Origin: Candidatus Hydrogenedentota bacterium
Lineage (GTDB): Bacteria; Hydrogenedentota; Hydrogenedentia; Hydrogenedentales; JAEUWI01
Direction: 5' to 3'
Length of the DNA stretch: 64,000 nt
Assembly (NCBI GenBank): GCA_019637335.1
Contig: JAHBVV010000020.1
Location: 62,001 to 126,000, forward strand
Under the pieces are notes generated by a model that was given only the letters and a program-made list of their open reading frames with translations, was not told where the DNA came from and did no database searches. This document shows positions 37,823 through 46,904 of the stretch, one piece after another (positions within the stretch are counted from its first letter, which is position 1; each line of letters begins with the position of its first letter). The position numbers were made by a program, and so were the translations under genes.

Positions 37823-39016
37823 ATGACACGCCGGATCGCCTTTTGCCACTTCACATCCGACACCTGCGGGGGGTCCGATCGCGCCCTTTTCGATTTGGTG
37901 GCGCACCTGGACCCTTCACGCTTCACGCCCTTCCTGCTGCTCAAGGCCGGCGACCCGATGGCGGCGGAATACCGCGCCCTGGGCGCGGAGGTGGCCGAGA
38001 TCCCGTTTGTCTCCCCGAGGCGCGCGCTGGAATGGCGCAAGTTGACGGCGTTTTTCCTGTGGTTCTGGCCGCACACGCTGCGCGCCGCGCGCCAGTTCCG
38101 CCGCTGGAACGCCGATCTGGTACACGTGAACACGAGCACGAACCTGCAAGGGGCCGTGGCCGCCCGATTGGCGCGCAGGCCGTTGGTCTGGCACGTGCGC
38201 GAGCTTATCCCCGATTCACGATCCGGCGCCCTGATGCGCGCGATGGTCCCGATCCTCGCCACGCGCGCGGTGGCGATTTCGAGCGCGGTGGCGGCGAGCC
38301 TGGAGCGATGCGGCGCACGCCTGCGCACGGTCCCGGACGGCATCGACCTGGCTCGCTACCTGGAATCCGAGCGCACCGGCGCCGTTCGAGCGGAGTTTGG
38401 CGTTCCGGACGGCGCGCCGCTCGTGGTGACGGTGGGGCGCCTGGAGCCGTGGAAGGGGCAGGATGTGTTGATCGAGGCGGCGCCGGCCTTGTTTGCCGGC
38501 ATGCCCGAAGCACATATCCTGATCGTGGGCGGGGCGGCGGTCAACAAGCCGGAATACGCGGTCGCGTTGCAAAATCGTTGCCGGGAACTGGGCCTCGAGG
38601 GCCGGGTGCGCTTCACCGGGGTGCGGCATGATATTCCGGCCATACTCGCGGACGCGGACGTCCTGGTGTTACCCTCGGTAACGCCCGAACCCTTCGGGCT
38701 GACCGTGATCGAGGCGATGGCGTCGGCGCGGCCCGTGGTGGCGACGGCGGCGGGCGGCCCGCTGGACACGGTGGTGGAAGGGGAGACCGGGCGGCTGGTG
38801 AGGCCCGGCGATCCCAATGCGCTGGCGGCGGCGGTGCTTTCCGTGCTGCGGGATCCGGCGGGCGCGGCGGACCTCGGCGAGGCCGGGCGGCGCCGCGCGG
38901 TGGCGCGCTATGGCATCGGGCGGCTGGTGGCGGATATGGCGGGTGTCTTTGAAGAATTGACCGCGCGCGGCGACCGGGATGCCGATCGCCGCGCGCGCGT
39001 TCGGGACGGCGTTTGA
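37823..39016 (+). CDS. GT4-family glycosyltransferase
   Basis: A cytoplasmic retaining glycosyltransferase of 397 residues from ATG 37823 (MTRRIAFCHFTSDTCGGSDR). The N-terminal GT-B half has the acceptor-site glycine-rich turn (CGGSDRA). The C-terminal half shows VVTVGRLEPWKGQDVLIEAA and the nucleotide-sugar-binding E-x7-E (EPFGLTVIEAMA), both typical of GT4. It would add a hexose or derivative to the lipid-linked repeat unit begun by the priming enzyme upstream. The start lies 37 bases after the TPR gene and the epimerase gene follows by 39 bases, so the three form an operon. Confidence 0.9.
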   Translation: MTRRIAFCHFTSDTCGGSDRALFDLVAHLDPSRFTPFLLLKAGDPMAAEYRALGAEVAEIPFVSPRRALEWRKLTAFFLWFWPHTLRAARQFRRWNADLVHVNTSTNLQGAVAARLARRPLVWHVRELIPDSRSGALMRAMVPILATRAVAISSAVAASLERCGARLRTVPDGIDLARYLESERTGAVRAEFGVPDGAPLVVTVGRLEPWKGQDVLIEAAPALFAGMPEAHILIVGGAAVNKPEYAVALQNRCRELGLEGRVRFTGVRHDIPAILADADVLVLPSVTPEPFGLTVIEAMASARPVVATAAGGPLDTVVEGETGRLVRPGDPNALAAAVLSVLRDPAGAADLGEAGRRRAVARYGIGRLVADMAGVFEELTARGDRDADRRARVRDGV

Positions 39017-39055
39017 ATCGGGGCCGCAAGGCCGCACAGGAACATGGAGAGCGAC

Positions 39056-39982
39056 ATGGCAAAGATTCTGGTTACCGGCGGCGCCGGGTTTATCGGCAGC
39101 CACATTGTGGACGCCTGTATCGAGGCGGGCCACGTGGTGTGTATCGTGGACGATTTCAGTTCCGGCGTGCACGAAAACGTGAACGCGGCCGCGACGGTTT
39201 ACGACATGGACATCCGCTCCGGCGGGCTGGCGAGCGTGTTTGAAACGGAGCAACCGTCGATTGTGTTTCACCTCGCCGCGCAGATGGACGTGCGCCGGAG
39301 CGTGCAGGATCCCATCTTCGACGCGGGCGTGAATATCCTCGGCGGCTTGAACATGCTGGAATGCGCCGTGGCCCACGGTGTGAAGAAGGTCTTGTTCTCG
39401 TCCACCGGCGGCGCGATCTACGGCGTTCAGGATACGCTGCCCGCTTCCGAAGAGGCGATCCCGAAACCGGAGTGCCAGTACGCCGCGAGCAAGCTCGCCT
39501 TCGAGCACTATCTCGCGCTGTACGGCCGCCTCTATGGCCTCCGCTACACGATTCTTCGCTTCCCGAACGTCTACGGGCCGCGGCAGCGCGCCGATGGCGA
39601 GGCGGGCGTCTGCGCGATTCTCGCCGGACTCATGCTCGACGGCAAGAACCCCACCCTCTACGGGCACGGCATGCCGCTGCGCGACTACGTCTACGTGAAG
39701 GACATCGCCCGCGCCGGGCTGCTCGCGCTCGATATGGGCGACGGCGAGACGCTGAACCTCGGATCGGGCGAGGGAACCTCGGTCCGCGCGCTCTTCGATA
39801 TTCTCAAGAAGGCCCTCGATTTCCGGGGCGAGCCGGTGCTGGCGGACCTGCGCCCGGGCGAAGTCCAGGAGAACTACATCACCGGCGACCGCGCGGCGAA
39901 GGTGCTGGGCTGGAAGCCCGAGGTGGGCCTGGAAGAAGGGCTCCGGGCGACCGCGGAATATATTCAGGATAATCGGGGGTAA
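39056..39982 (+). CDS. NAD-dependent nucleotide-sugar epimerase (UDP-glucose 4-epimerase-like)
   Basis: A 308-residue extended short-chain dehydrogenase/reductase from ATG 39056, with GGAGAG 5-6 bases upstream (ATG 39044 has its site too close). The NAD-binding TGGAGFIGSH is at the N-terminus, followed by HLAAQMDVRRSV, the active-site serine segment FSSTGGAIYG and catalytic YAASK; the substrate region RFPNVYGPRQ is intact. This matches GalE-type 4-epimerases making UDP-galactose or UDP-GalNAc, though related dehydratases or decarboxylases look alike. It would provide a sugar for the GT4 enzyme encoded just upstream. Confidence 0.9.
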   Translation: MAKILVTGGAGFIGSHIVDACIEAGHVVCIVDDFSSGVHENVNAAATVYDMDIRSGGLASVFETEQPSIVFHLAAQMDVRRSVQDPIFDAGVNILGGLNMLECAVAHGVKKVLFSSTGGAIYGVQDTLPASEEAIPKPECQYAASKLAFEHYLALYGRLYGLRYTILRFPNVYGPRQRADGEAGVCAILAGLMLDGKNPTLYGHGMPLRDYVYVKDIARAGLLALDMGDGETLNLGSGEGTSVRALFDILKKALDFRGEPVLADLRPGEVQENYITGDRAAKVLGWKPEVGLEEGLRATAEYIQDNRG

Positions 39983-40019
39983 AGGTATCCCAGACCGGCG
40001 CGAGTTTGTGGCCAGGTTC

Positions 40020-40028
40020 TGGTAGAAT
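40020..40028 (+). promoter_or_regulatory. Extended -10 promoter element of the RelE/ParE-type TA pair
   Basis: TGGTAGAAT fits the extended -10 and stands 33 bases before the antitoxin ATG. The same element (TGTTAGAAT) precedes the related antitoxin at 46350. Confidence 0.45.
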
Positions 40029-40060
40029 CGGAACAGGGAAAACAGGCTGGAGATCCGACA

Positions 40061-40264
40061 ATGACGAGTTCCGAGACGACTGCGGAAGGGTTTGTGGCCA
40101 TACTGAAGGCGTTGTCAAAAGCCGATCAAGATGCCGTATTGGCGCGAATCGCCTGCGACGAAGAGTTTGGTCAGGATCTGATCGACCTTGCCACGATTGA
40201 GGCCCGAAAGGACGAACCCGAGCGGCCATTCCGTGAGTATCTTGAACAAAAGCGGGGCCAATGA
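40061..40264 (+). CDS. Antitoxin of a RelE/ParE-type toxin-antitoxin pair
   Basis: A 67-residue acidic helical protein from ATG 40061, with GGAGATCCG 7-8 bases upstream. Its N-terminus (MTSSETTAEGFVAILKALSK) and following 45 residues match the first half of the antitoxin at 46350 ([20 protein letters not shown]), including the leader DNA. It stops at EPERPFREYLEQKRGQ and lacks the Phd/RelB-like second half seen at 46350. The toxin gene starts three bases after its stop. The pair is presumably co-transcribed and self-regulated by the antitoxin-toxin complex, as is general in such modules; the fold of this antitoxin is not one I can name. Confidence 0.75.
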   Translation: MTSSETTAEGFVAILKALSKADQDAVLARIACDEEFGQDLIDLATIEARKDEPERPFREYLEQKRGQ

Positions 40265-40267
40265 GGC

Positions 40268-40525
40268 GTGCCATATAGCGTCTCTATCAAGCGGTCCGCG
40301 GAAAAGGAAATTGACGATCTCCCCGTGGGCATCTTTGAACGGGTGGCGTCGGCTATCCTTGAGCTGGAGGCGGAACCCCGGCCACCTGGGTGCGTAAAGC
40401 TTCGGGGAATGGACAAATTCCGAATTCGCGTTGGGTCTTATCGAATTCTATACACGATTGATGATGAGAGGCTTTCAGTCCGGGTGGTGGCCGTGGGACA
40501 TCGCGGCGATGTTTACCGCAAGTGA
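40268..40525 (+). CDS. RelE/ParE-family toxin
   Basis: An 85-residue basic protein from GTG 40268 with the canonical RelE/ParE layout: N-terminal strand (YSVSIKRSAEKEIDDLP), two helices, and the C-terminal sheet ([32 protein letters not shown]). RelE-type members cut mRNA on the ribosome; ParE types poison gyrase. The arginine-rich GSYRI and the ending GHRGDVYRK favour the RelE/YafQ-like group, but this is not certain. No frame break is seen, so this is the only complete copy of the toxin among three related loci in the window. Confidence 0.85.
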   Translation: MPYSVSIKRSAEKEIDDLPVGIFERVASAILELEAEPRPPGCVKLRGMDKFRIRVGSYRILYTIDDERLSVRVVAVGHRGDVYRK

Positions 40526-40566
40526 CTTGACACAGCCTGGAACGGGCATTACTTCGGAGATAACCT

Positions 40567-41541
40567 GTGAATCGTCTCATGTTTATTGCGATTGGCGTAC
40601 TATCTAGTCTTGGGACAGGATTCGCCCTGGCCGCCGAGCTTCCCCGCGTCTTCGTTTCCACCGACATCGGCGGGAGCGATCCGGACGATTTCCAGTCCAT
40701 GGTACACTACCTGGTCTATGCGGACCGCTTTGAAACGGAGGGCCTGATAAGCTCGCCGCCGGACAAGGGGCGCGCGGCGCATTTGCTGGAGGCCATCGAC
40801 GCCTATGCCGTGGACTACGAAAATCTCCGAACGTGGTCGGCGGATTACCCGGCGCCGGATGCGTTGCGCGCGGTGGTTCGCCAGGGCGCCATCGACCCCC
40901 AGGCGGGTGAGACGCCGGAAACACTGAGTGAAGGGGCGGCGCTTCTTATCGAGCGCGCCCGCATGGATGACCCGCGCCCGCTTTATGTGCTGGTGTGGGG
41001 CTCCATCACGGATGTGGCGCAGGCCGTGCACGCGGCGCCGGAAATCAAGAAATCGATCCGGGTCTACGCCATCGCGTCATGGAACACCAGCCAGGACCGC
41101 AAGGCGCGAGATTACCTCTTCAACCACCACCCCGACCTGTGGTGGATCGAAAGCGAAACGACCTTCCGCGGCATGTACATGGGCGGGAACCAGGCGGGCG
41201 AGTGGGGGAACGTGGCGTTTCCCGCGGAGCACGTGGCGGGGCACGGGGCCCTGGGCGCGCTGTTTATGGCGCAGAAGCGGGACATCAAGATGGGCGACAC
41301 GCCGAGCGTGTTGTACCTGCTGCACGGCGATCCGGCGGACCCCGAGGGCGAGCACTGGGGCGGCGCCTACGTGCGGCCCATGCCGGATGAACGCCCCAAC
41401 TACTGGCGCGACAACCCCGACCCGGCGCTGCAACACAAGGACAAGCCCGGCGCGGTGACGGTCAGCCGCTGGCGCGAGGACTTCCTGTCGGACTGGCGCG
41501 ATCGGATGGATCGCGTACGGGCGAAGAAGGGCGCGGAGTAG
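40567..41541 (+). CDS. Secreted DUF1593 (nucleoside-hydrolase-like) protein
   Basis: The 324-residue product starts at GTG 40567 with GGAGA 6 bases upstream and carries a signal peptide (MFIAIGVLSSLGTGFALA). The mature protein begins with VFVSTDIGGSDPDDFQSM, the acidic calcium-binding-type motif shared with nucleoside hydrolases and typical of DUF1593, which is often found beside carbohydrate-active enzymes. Further family motifs are LYVLVWGSITDVAQAV and HHPDLWWIESETTFRGMYMG. Full-length members have a second C-terminal beta domain; this one ends after the hydrolase-like domain. Substrate unknown; expected location periplasm. Confidence 0.85.
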   Translation: MNRLMFIAIGVLSSLGTGFALAAELPRVFVSTDIGGSDPDDFQSMVHYLVYADRFETEGLISSPPDKGRAAHLLEAIDAYAVDYENLRTWSADYPAPDALRAVVRQGAIDPQAGETPETLSEGAALLIERARMDDPRPLYVLVWGSITDVAQAVHAAPEIKKSIRVYAIASWNTSQDRKARDYLFNHHPDLWWIESETTFRGMYMGGNQAGEWGNVAFPAEHVAGHGALGALFMAQKRDIKMGDTPSVLYLLHGDPADPEGEHWGGAYVRPMPDERPNYWRDNPDPALQHKDKPGAVTVSRWREDFLSDWRDRMDRVRAKKGAE

Positions 41542-41649
41542 AGCCTGGTTGCCAGCGGAGTTTGCAACGACGCCGTTCGGAGGTCATGATGATCGCCGGG
41601 AAAGTTACGCCGATTTTCGGGATGCCAAAAGGCACACAAGTATGGGATA

Positions 41650-41937
41650 ATGACCTGTGTGAAGACCTTCAATTGGAACCACGCCAAGAACCAGCAGCTC
41701 GTTGAGACACGAGGGATTTCCTTCGAAGATATTCTCTTCTACATCCAGCAGGGACAAGTGCTGGACGATCTGGAACATCCCAACAGGAGCCGCTATCCCA
41801 ACCAGCGAGTATTTGTTGTCGGCGTTGATGACGTGGCCTATCTTGTCCCCTATGTCGAAGATGACAGCGAAATTTTTTTGAAGACGATCATTCCCAGCAG
41901 GAAAGCGACCAGGAAATACTTTGGAGGTGGATCATGA
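41650..41937 (+). CDS. BrnT-family (DUF497) toxin
   Basis: A 95-residue BrnT-like ribonuclease toxin: TFNWNHAKNQQLVETRGISF is the usual N-terminus (FEWDxxK...K..G.SF) and NQRVFVVGVDDVAYLV the central strand. The ATG at 41650 has no ribosome-binding site and overlaps a TGGGATAAT that looks like an extended -10; a GTG at 41659 (MKTFNWN) better fits the family and would then be nearly leaderless. The 3' end overlaps the next gene by four bases (ATGA). BrnT is a RelE-fold toxin normally encoded upstream of its antitoxin, the order seen here. Confidence 0.8.
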   Translation: MTCVKTFNWNHAKNQQLVETRGISFEDILFYIQQGQVLDDLEHPNRSRYPNQRVFVVGVDDVAYLVPYVEDDSEIFLKTIIPSRKATRKYFGGGS

Positions 41938-42236
41938 AGAAAGTAAGGCTCGATACCGAGGAACAGCGCGTGCTCGAAGATTTTGAAGTGGACGCCTTTG
42001 GCTCCGTGTTGACACCCGAGCGGAGGCGGAATCTGGCGGAAGCCGCAAAAGCGACCTCAAGAAAGGACCGCCGCATCAATATCCGCATTTCTACCCGAGA
42101 CCTTACGTCGTTGCAGCGGCGGGCGCTGGAGGAGGGCGTCCCCTACCAAACCCTGGTATCCAGTGTGCTGCACAAATACGTATCGGGCGGGCTGTACGAC
42201 ATTACAGCGAACAAAGCCGTTGGCAAGGACAAGTGA
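41934..42236 (+). CDS. CopG/BrnA-type antitoxin
   Basis: A 100-residue protein overlapping the BrnT gene. Its C-terminal half is a ribbon-helix-helix domain (RINIRISTRDLTSLQRRALE, VPYQTLVSSVLHKYVSG), which binds the promoter and, through its N-terminal part, neutralises the toxin. In this toxin-first module the antitoxin usually represses the operon. Its stop codon overlaps a possible GTG start of the DUF2809 frame (GTGA at 42233-42236), so the third gene might be read in the same message. No frame damage is visible. Confidence 0.85.
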   Translation: MKKVRLDTEEQRVLEDFEVDAFGSVLTPERRRNLAEAAKATSRKDRRINIRISTRDLTSLQRRALEEGVPYQTLVSSVLHKYVSGGLYDITANKAVGKDK

Positions 42237-42274
42237 AGGGCGCCTTTTCTCTTCATATCTCGTCGCGAGCGACC

Positions 42275-42658
42275 ATGCCATACCTGTTGCCTGCCATCCC
42301 CGTCGTGGCGCTCGGCTTGGCGTCCCGCCGTTACGGCAGCCACCTGCCTCCCTTCCTGGCCGAGTACGCCGGGGACACCCTGTGGGCGCTGCTGGTCTTT
42401 CTGGGTATCAGCGCCGCCGCGCCCGGCGCGCGGCTGCTCCACCGGAGCGGGGCGGCCCTCTTCGTCTCGTTTGCTGTAGAATTCAGCCAACTTTATCACG
42501 CGCCGTGGATTGACGCGCTTCGCGACACCACGTTGGGCGGGCTGGTGCTGGGCTTTGGCTTTCTGTGGAGCGATCTGGTCTGCTACACGGTGGGAATTGC
42601 GCTGGGCGCGCTGGCGGATCGGGCCGTATGTGAAATACGGGAACACTACGGCGAGTGA
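42275..42658 (+). CDS. DUF2809 membrane protein carrying an antitoxin-like C-terminal tail
   Basis: A 127-residue inner-membrane protein with four hydrophobic segments. FLAEYAGDTLWALLVFLGIS and SQLYHAPWIDALRDTTLGGL are DUF2809 signatures; its function is unknown. I choose ATG 42275, though a GTG at 42233 overlapping the antitoxin stop is possible. The last 14 residues (RAVCEIREHYGE) are not DUF2809-like but nearly identical to the end of the antitoxin at 46350 ([12 protein letters not shown]), and the DNA over about 40 bases agrees, including the stop. This shows a fusion with the tail of a lost antitoxin gene. Confidence 0.8.
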   Translation: MPYLLPAIPVVALGLASRRYGSHLPPFLAEYAGDTLWALLVFLGISAAAPGARLLHRSGAALFVSFAVEFSQLYHAPWIDALRDTTLGGLVLGFGFLWSDLVCYTVGIALGALADRAVCEIREHYGE

Positions 42659-42771
42659 ATTACACGGTCGAGATCCTGCGCCGTGCACAGAAGCAACGTT
42701 CCCAGATCGAGCGGATCGATCGTGAGCGTATCATTGAGGCCGTTGGTGGTCTGGCGGTCAATCCCCGTCCC
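42655..42771 (+). pseudogene. N-terminal fragment of a RelE/ParE-type toxin
   Basis: From GTG 42655, overlapping the DUF2809 stop as GTGA, 39 codons read NYTVEILRRAQKQRSQIERI and on to VGGLAVNPRP. They align with residues 2-39 of the intact toxin at 40268 (PYSVSIKRSAEKEIDDLP ... AEPRPPG). After PRP the frame turns into unrelated sequence, which is the reverse strand of the acyltransferase gene. The missing half is the type retained at 46.7 kb. It cannot encode an active toxin. Confidence 0.8.
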
Positions 42772-43387
42772 GCCCCCGCGGTTTCCCCAGCACCGCCTCA
42801 CTCCGGTTTTCCGGGCGTTTTGGCGTCTTGTCCGCGTAGAACGCGCGAATCCGCTCGAAATCCGCCGCCCTGTCCCCCGTGGGCGTCATAACAGGCCCCA
42901 GCCCGGCTTCCTTTTTCGCGTAGTCCGCGTACAGCAGCAGAATGGACGCTCCGGCGCGTTCCGCGATGTGGTAGAACCCGGTTCGCCAGTGATCGGTGTA
43001 GCGGCGCGTGCCCTCGGGTGCGAGGCCGAGGTAAAAGCGATCGTGCGCCGACAGTGCTTCCACCGCGCTGTCCACGAGGTGCTCGGTGCGCCGCCGCACC
43101 ACGGGAATCGCGCCGGCCGCGCGCATGAACCAGCCCAGCGGTGGGCGGCACAAGGTGTGCTTGGCGAAGAAATTGCCCTTGATGCCGAAGGCGTTGGCCA
43201 TCAGGTAGACCACCACAAAATCCCAGTTCGACGTGTGCGGCGCGAAGATGGCCACGATCTTCGGTTCCGGCGGCACGGCCCCGGCAAGGCGCCAGCCCGC
43301 CAGCCGCAACAAGGCCCGTGAGATCCACCGGAGCGGGCGATTGACCTGCCCGAAGTTGCGCGCGATGGGCCGGGGCGCGGTATTCAT
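42758..43387 (-). CDS. Lysophospholipid (1-acyl-glycerol-3-phosphate) acyltransferase-like protein
   Basis: A 209-residue PlsC-type acyltransferase from ATG 43387, whose ATG overlaps the NUDIX stop by four bases. The catalytic His-Asp motif is in APHTSNWDFVV (HxxxxD form, as in this subgroup), followed by KHTLCRPPLGWFMRAAGAIP and the EGTR box (LAPEGTRRYTD). It would add an acyl chain to a lysophospholipid or a similar lipid at the inner membrane. Its last few codons (GRDGD and the stop) are reverse-strand sequence of the toxin fragment, so the natural 3' end was probably replaced by recombination. Confidence 0.85.
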   Translation of the reverse strand: MNTAPRPIARNFGQVNRPLRWISRALLRLAGWRLAGAVPPEPKIVAIFAPHTSNWDFVVVYLMANAFGIKGNFFAKHTLCRPPLGWFMRAAGAIPVVRRRTEHLVDSAVEALSAHDRFYLGLAPEGTRRYTDHWRTGFYHIAERAGASILLLYADYAKKEAGLGPVMTPTGDRAADFERIRAFYADKTPKRPENRSEAVLGKPRGRDGD

Positions 43388-43914
43388 GCGCCGGGCGCCG
43401 CGGCGCCGTTCCAGCCGTGCAGCGCGACGGCGATCCCCAGAAACACCTTCGGATCCACCAGCCGGTCCCCCGCGCTCATCCGCTGGACCCATGCGTGTGC
43501 TTCCGCGACCGGCACGGCGTGCACGACGATGTCTTCGTCCGCCACACCGCCGCCCGCATGCACCCGGACCACATCCCGCGCGAGGTAATAGTGGACCCGC
43601 GCCGCCGTGATTCCGCCGGCACTCGGACCCACCATCAGAAACGCCAACGAATCCGCCGCGTACCCCGTCTCCTCCAGCAACTCGCGGCGCGCCGCGGTTT
43701 CCAGCGACTCCTCGCCCTCGTCCCCCGCCAGGCCCGCGACCAGTTCAATCGTCCGGCATCCCAGCGGCGGCCGGTACTGCTCCACGAAGAGCAATTCGCC
43801 CTCCGCCGTCACAGCGATCACCGAAACAATGCCGGAGCAGCCCTTGCGCTCCACGTATTCGTAGGTCTCGTGCTCCAGCAGCCGCACAAAGCGGCCTTCT
43901 CCCAATATCCGCAT
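43384..43914 (-). CDS. NUDIX hydrolase, ADP-ribose-pyrophosphatase-like
   Basis: A 176-residue NUDIX protein from ATG 43914 (MRILGEGRFVRLLEHETYEY). An N-terminal extension through the minisatellite is rejected as it merely reads WTG/WTE repeats. The ADP-ribose-pyrophosphatase type is suggested by VEQYRPPLGCRTIELVAGLA, and the NUDIX box is ESLETAARRELLEETGYA with the REL-EET-G core intact, the glycine ahead of it one position off consensus. It likely cleaves ADP-ribose or another nucleoside diphosphate in the cytoplasm. It is translationally coupled to the acyltransferase downstream; both are on the minus strand after the minisatellite. Confidence 0.85.
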   Translation of the reverse strand: MRILGEGRFVRLLEHETYEYVERKGCSGIVSVIAVTAEGELLFVEQYRPPLGCRTIELVAGLAGDEGEESLETAARRELLEETGYAADSLAFLMVGPSAGGITAARVHYYLARDVVRVHAGGGVADEDIVVHAVPVAEAHAWVQRMSAGDRLVDPKVFLGIAVALHGWNGAAAPGA

Positions 43915-43969
43915 GGCCGGGTGGATCCCTTTCTGGTGCTGCGCAGTATACGGAGCGGGGCAAGGCGGA

Positions 43970-44258
43970 TTACAGTTGACAGTTGACAGCGGAGACCACA
44001 GGGTGAAAGTGCCTCGATTCCCCGTCCACCCCGTCCACCCTGTCCACCCCGTCCACCCCGTCCACCCCGTCCACCCCGTCCACCCCGTCCACTCTGTCCA
44101 CCCTGTCCACCCTGTCCACCCTGTCCACCCTGTCCACTCTGTCCACTCTGTCCACCCTGTCCACTCTGTCCACCCTGTCCACTCTGTCCACCCTGTCCAC
44201 TCTGTCCACTCTGTCCACTCTGTCCAACATCCAACTGTCAACTGTCAACTGTCAACTG
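43970..44258. repeat. 9-bp minisatellite flanked by inverted 7-bp repeats
   Basis: From about 44024 to 44226 a 9-bp unit (GTCCACCCC, GTCCACCCT or GTCCACTCT) is repeated some 22 times. On the left (43975-43992) stand copies of GTTGACA, on the right (44231-44258) their reverse complement in four CAACTGT copies, so the whole forms a potential hairpin. Because the unit is 9 bp, all frames stay open; the resulting HPV, WTG or VDR repeats are not proteins. The array lies just upstream of the ettA promoter and the NUDIX gene. Confidence 0.9.
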
Positions 44259-44259
44259 T

Positions 44260-44289
44260 TTGCACGGTCCATCCGGCGCATACTACAAT
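44260..44289 (+). promoter_or_regulatory. Sigma70 promoter of ettA
   Basis: TTGCAC (44260-44265), 18 bases, TACAAT (44284-44289), 61 bases before the ATG. It begins directly beside the right flank of the minisatellite. Confidence 0.6.
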
Positions 44290-44349
44290 GCGCGCCGTCA
44301 TTCGACGGCCCCTTTCCCCCTTCCCTACGACCCTTCCAGTGAGGATTTC

Positions 44350-46026
<1,677 letters not shown>

Positions 46027-46311
46027 CGGTTAGACTCGGAGTCGTTCGGAGCGGTGAAATTTCGGTCGGCTGAAGCAGCAATGCGGAGCAATAGCAGCAA
46101 GCGGTCCGGCAAATTACGAGGAAGCACGGCAAAGGATCGCGGACATTCTTGTCTGCGGCAACGGAAGCGCAAGGTCCCAACGACCGCGCGAAGTCTGTAC
46201 TGATTGCCGAGCGTCTTCCACGAAGCGCCTCCCGAATTCCACAGTGGTGCGAGAACCCCGTCGAGGCCATGGAAATTCGTGGTCTCGTTGCCGCAGGTCG
46301 GTACTCGCTTC
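46027..46311. other. Gene-free gap after ettA
   Basis: About 320 bases up to the antitoxin gene. I see no convincing frame, RNA or hairpin; the only feature is the antitoxin promoter at its right end. Base composition is lower in GC than the flanking genes. Confidence 0.4.
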
Positions 46312-46320
46312 TGTTAGAAT
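46312..46320 (+). promoter_or_regulatory. Extended -10 promoter element of the second related antitoxin
   Basis: TGTTAGAAT, 29 bases before the ATG and homologous in position to TGGTAGAAT of the intact TA pair at 40 kb. Confidence 0.45.
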
Positions 46321-46349
46321 GGTGTGGCATACACACAGGAGATCCGGAA

Positions 46350-46694
46350 ATGACTAACGCTGAAACAACGGCGGAGGGCTTCCTGGCCGTGTTGAAAGCA
46401 TTGCCAAAATCGGAGCGAGACGACGTCATCCTACGAATTGCGCGAGACAAGGAAATCGGACGCGACCTCGTGGACCTTGCGATAGTGGCTGAGCGCGAGG
46501 ATGAGCCGAGCCGTCGCTTTGGGGAGTATGCTGGCCAGCCCTTCGTGCTACCCTTGGCGAAATGGGAGCAGGTCCTCGAAGAGCTTGAGGACCTCGACGA
46601 TATTCGAGCATACGATGCCGCAAAGTCGGAGTCCGGTGAGTCCGTCCCGTTCGATCAAGCCGTATGCGAGATAAGGGACCGGTACGGCGAGTGA
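46350..46694 (+). CDS. Antitoxin with helical N-terminal half and Phd/RelB-like C-terminal half
   Basis: A 114-residue protein from ATG 46350, with AGGAGA 7 bases upstream. Residues 1-50 match the short antitoxin at 40061. Residues about 55-110 ([20 protein letters not shown], then [20 protein letters not shown]) have the LEDLxDxRAYDxAK signature of Phd/RelB-type antitoxin tails that wrap the toxin. Its stop overlaps a GTG that begins only a broken toxin, so it is an orphan antitoxin. It could still neutralise the intact toxin made from 40268, a testable cross-talk. Confidence 0.8.
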   Translation: MTNAETTAEGFLAVLKALPKSERDDVILRIARDKEIGRDLVDLAIVAEREDEPSRRFGEYAGQPFVLPLAKWEQVLEELEDLDDIRAYDAAKSESGESVPFDQAVCEIRDRYGE

Positions 46695-46843
46695 ATTCCC
46701 GTCCGCCGGGTTGCATGAAGCTTTCGGGGAGACCCGCTTGGCGAATTCGAGTAGGCTCCTACCGCGTGATTTGCGAGATCCACGATGGGCGGCTTCTGGT
46801 CCTCGTCGTGACTATTGATGACCGCAGGGAAGTCTACCGATAG
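46691..46843 (+). pseudogene. Internally deleted RelE/ParE-type toxin keeping the C-terminal half
   Basis: From GTG 46691 (GTGA overlap with the antitoxin), 50 codons read [20 protein letters not shown] then [10 protein letters not shown] and end DDRREVYR. They align with residues 37-84 of the intact toxin (EPRPPGCVKLRGMDKFRIRV ...). About 35 N-terminal residues are missing, with a junction at GTGAAT, which resembles the GTCAAT before CCCCGTCC in the 42.7 kb fragment: a likely short-homology deletion. Probably non-toxic. Confidence 0.8.
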
Positions 46844-46904
46844 TGAGACTTTTATTCCTGTTTATCATCGCCCCCGGGGGAGTGGTATTTCGGATGACGA
46901 ATGC

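Noticed and set aside
44024-44226. CRISPR array
   Set aside because: The unit is 9 bp without spacers of constant length and no cas genes are present; it is a minisatellite.
43914-44241. N-terminal extension of the NUDIX protein and other frames through the minisatellite
   Set aside because: A 9-bp repeat keeps all frames open; the WTG, HPV and VDR repeats have no start signals and the NUDIX family starts at 43914.
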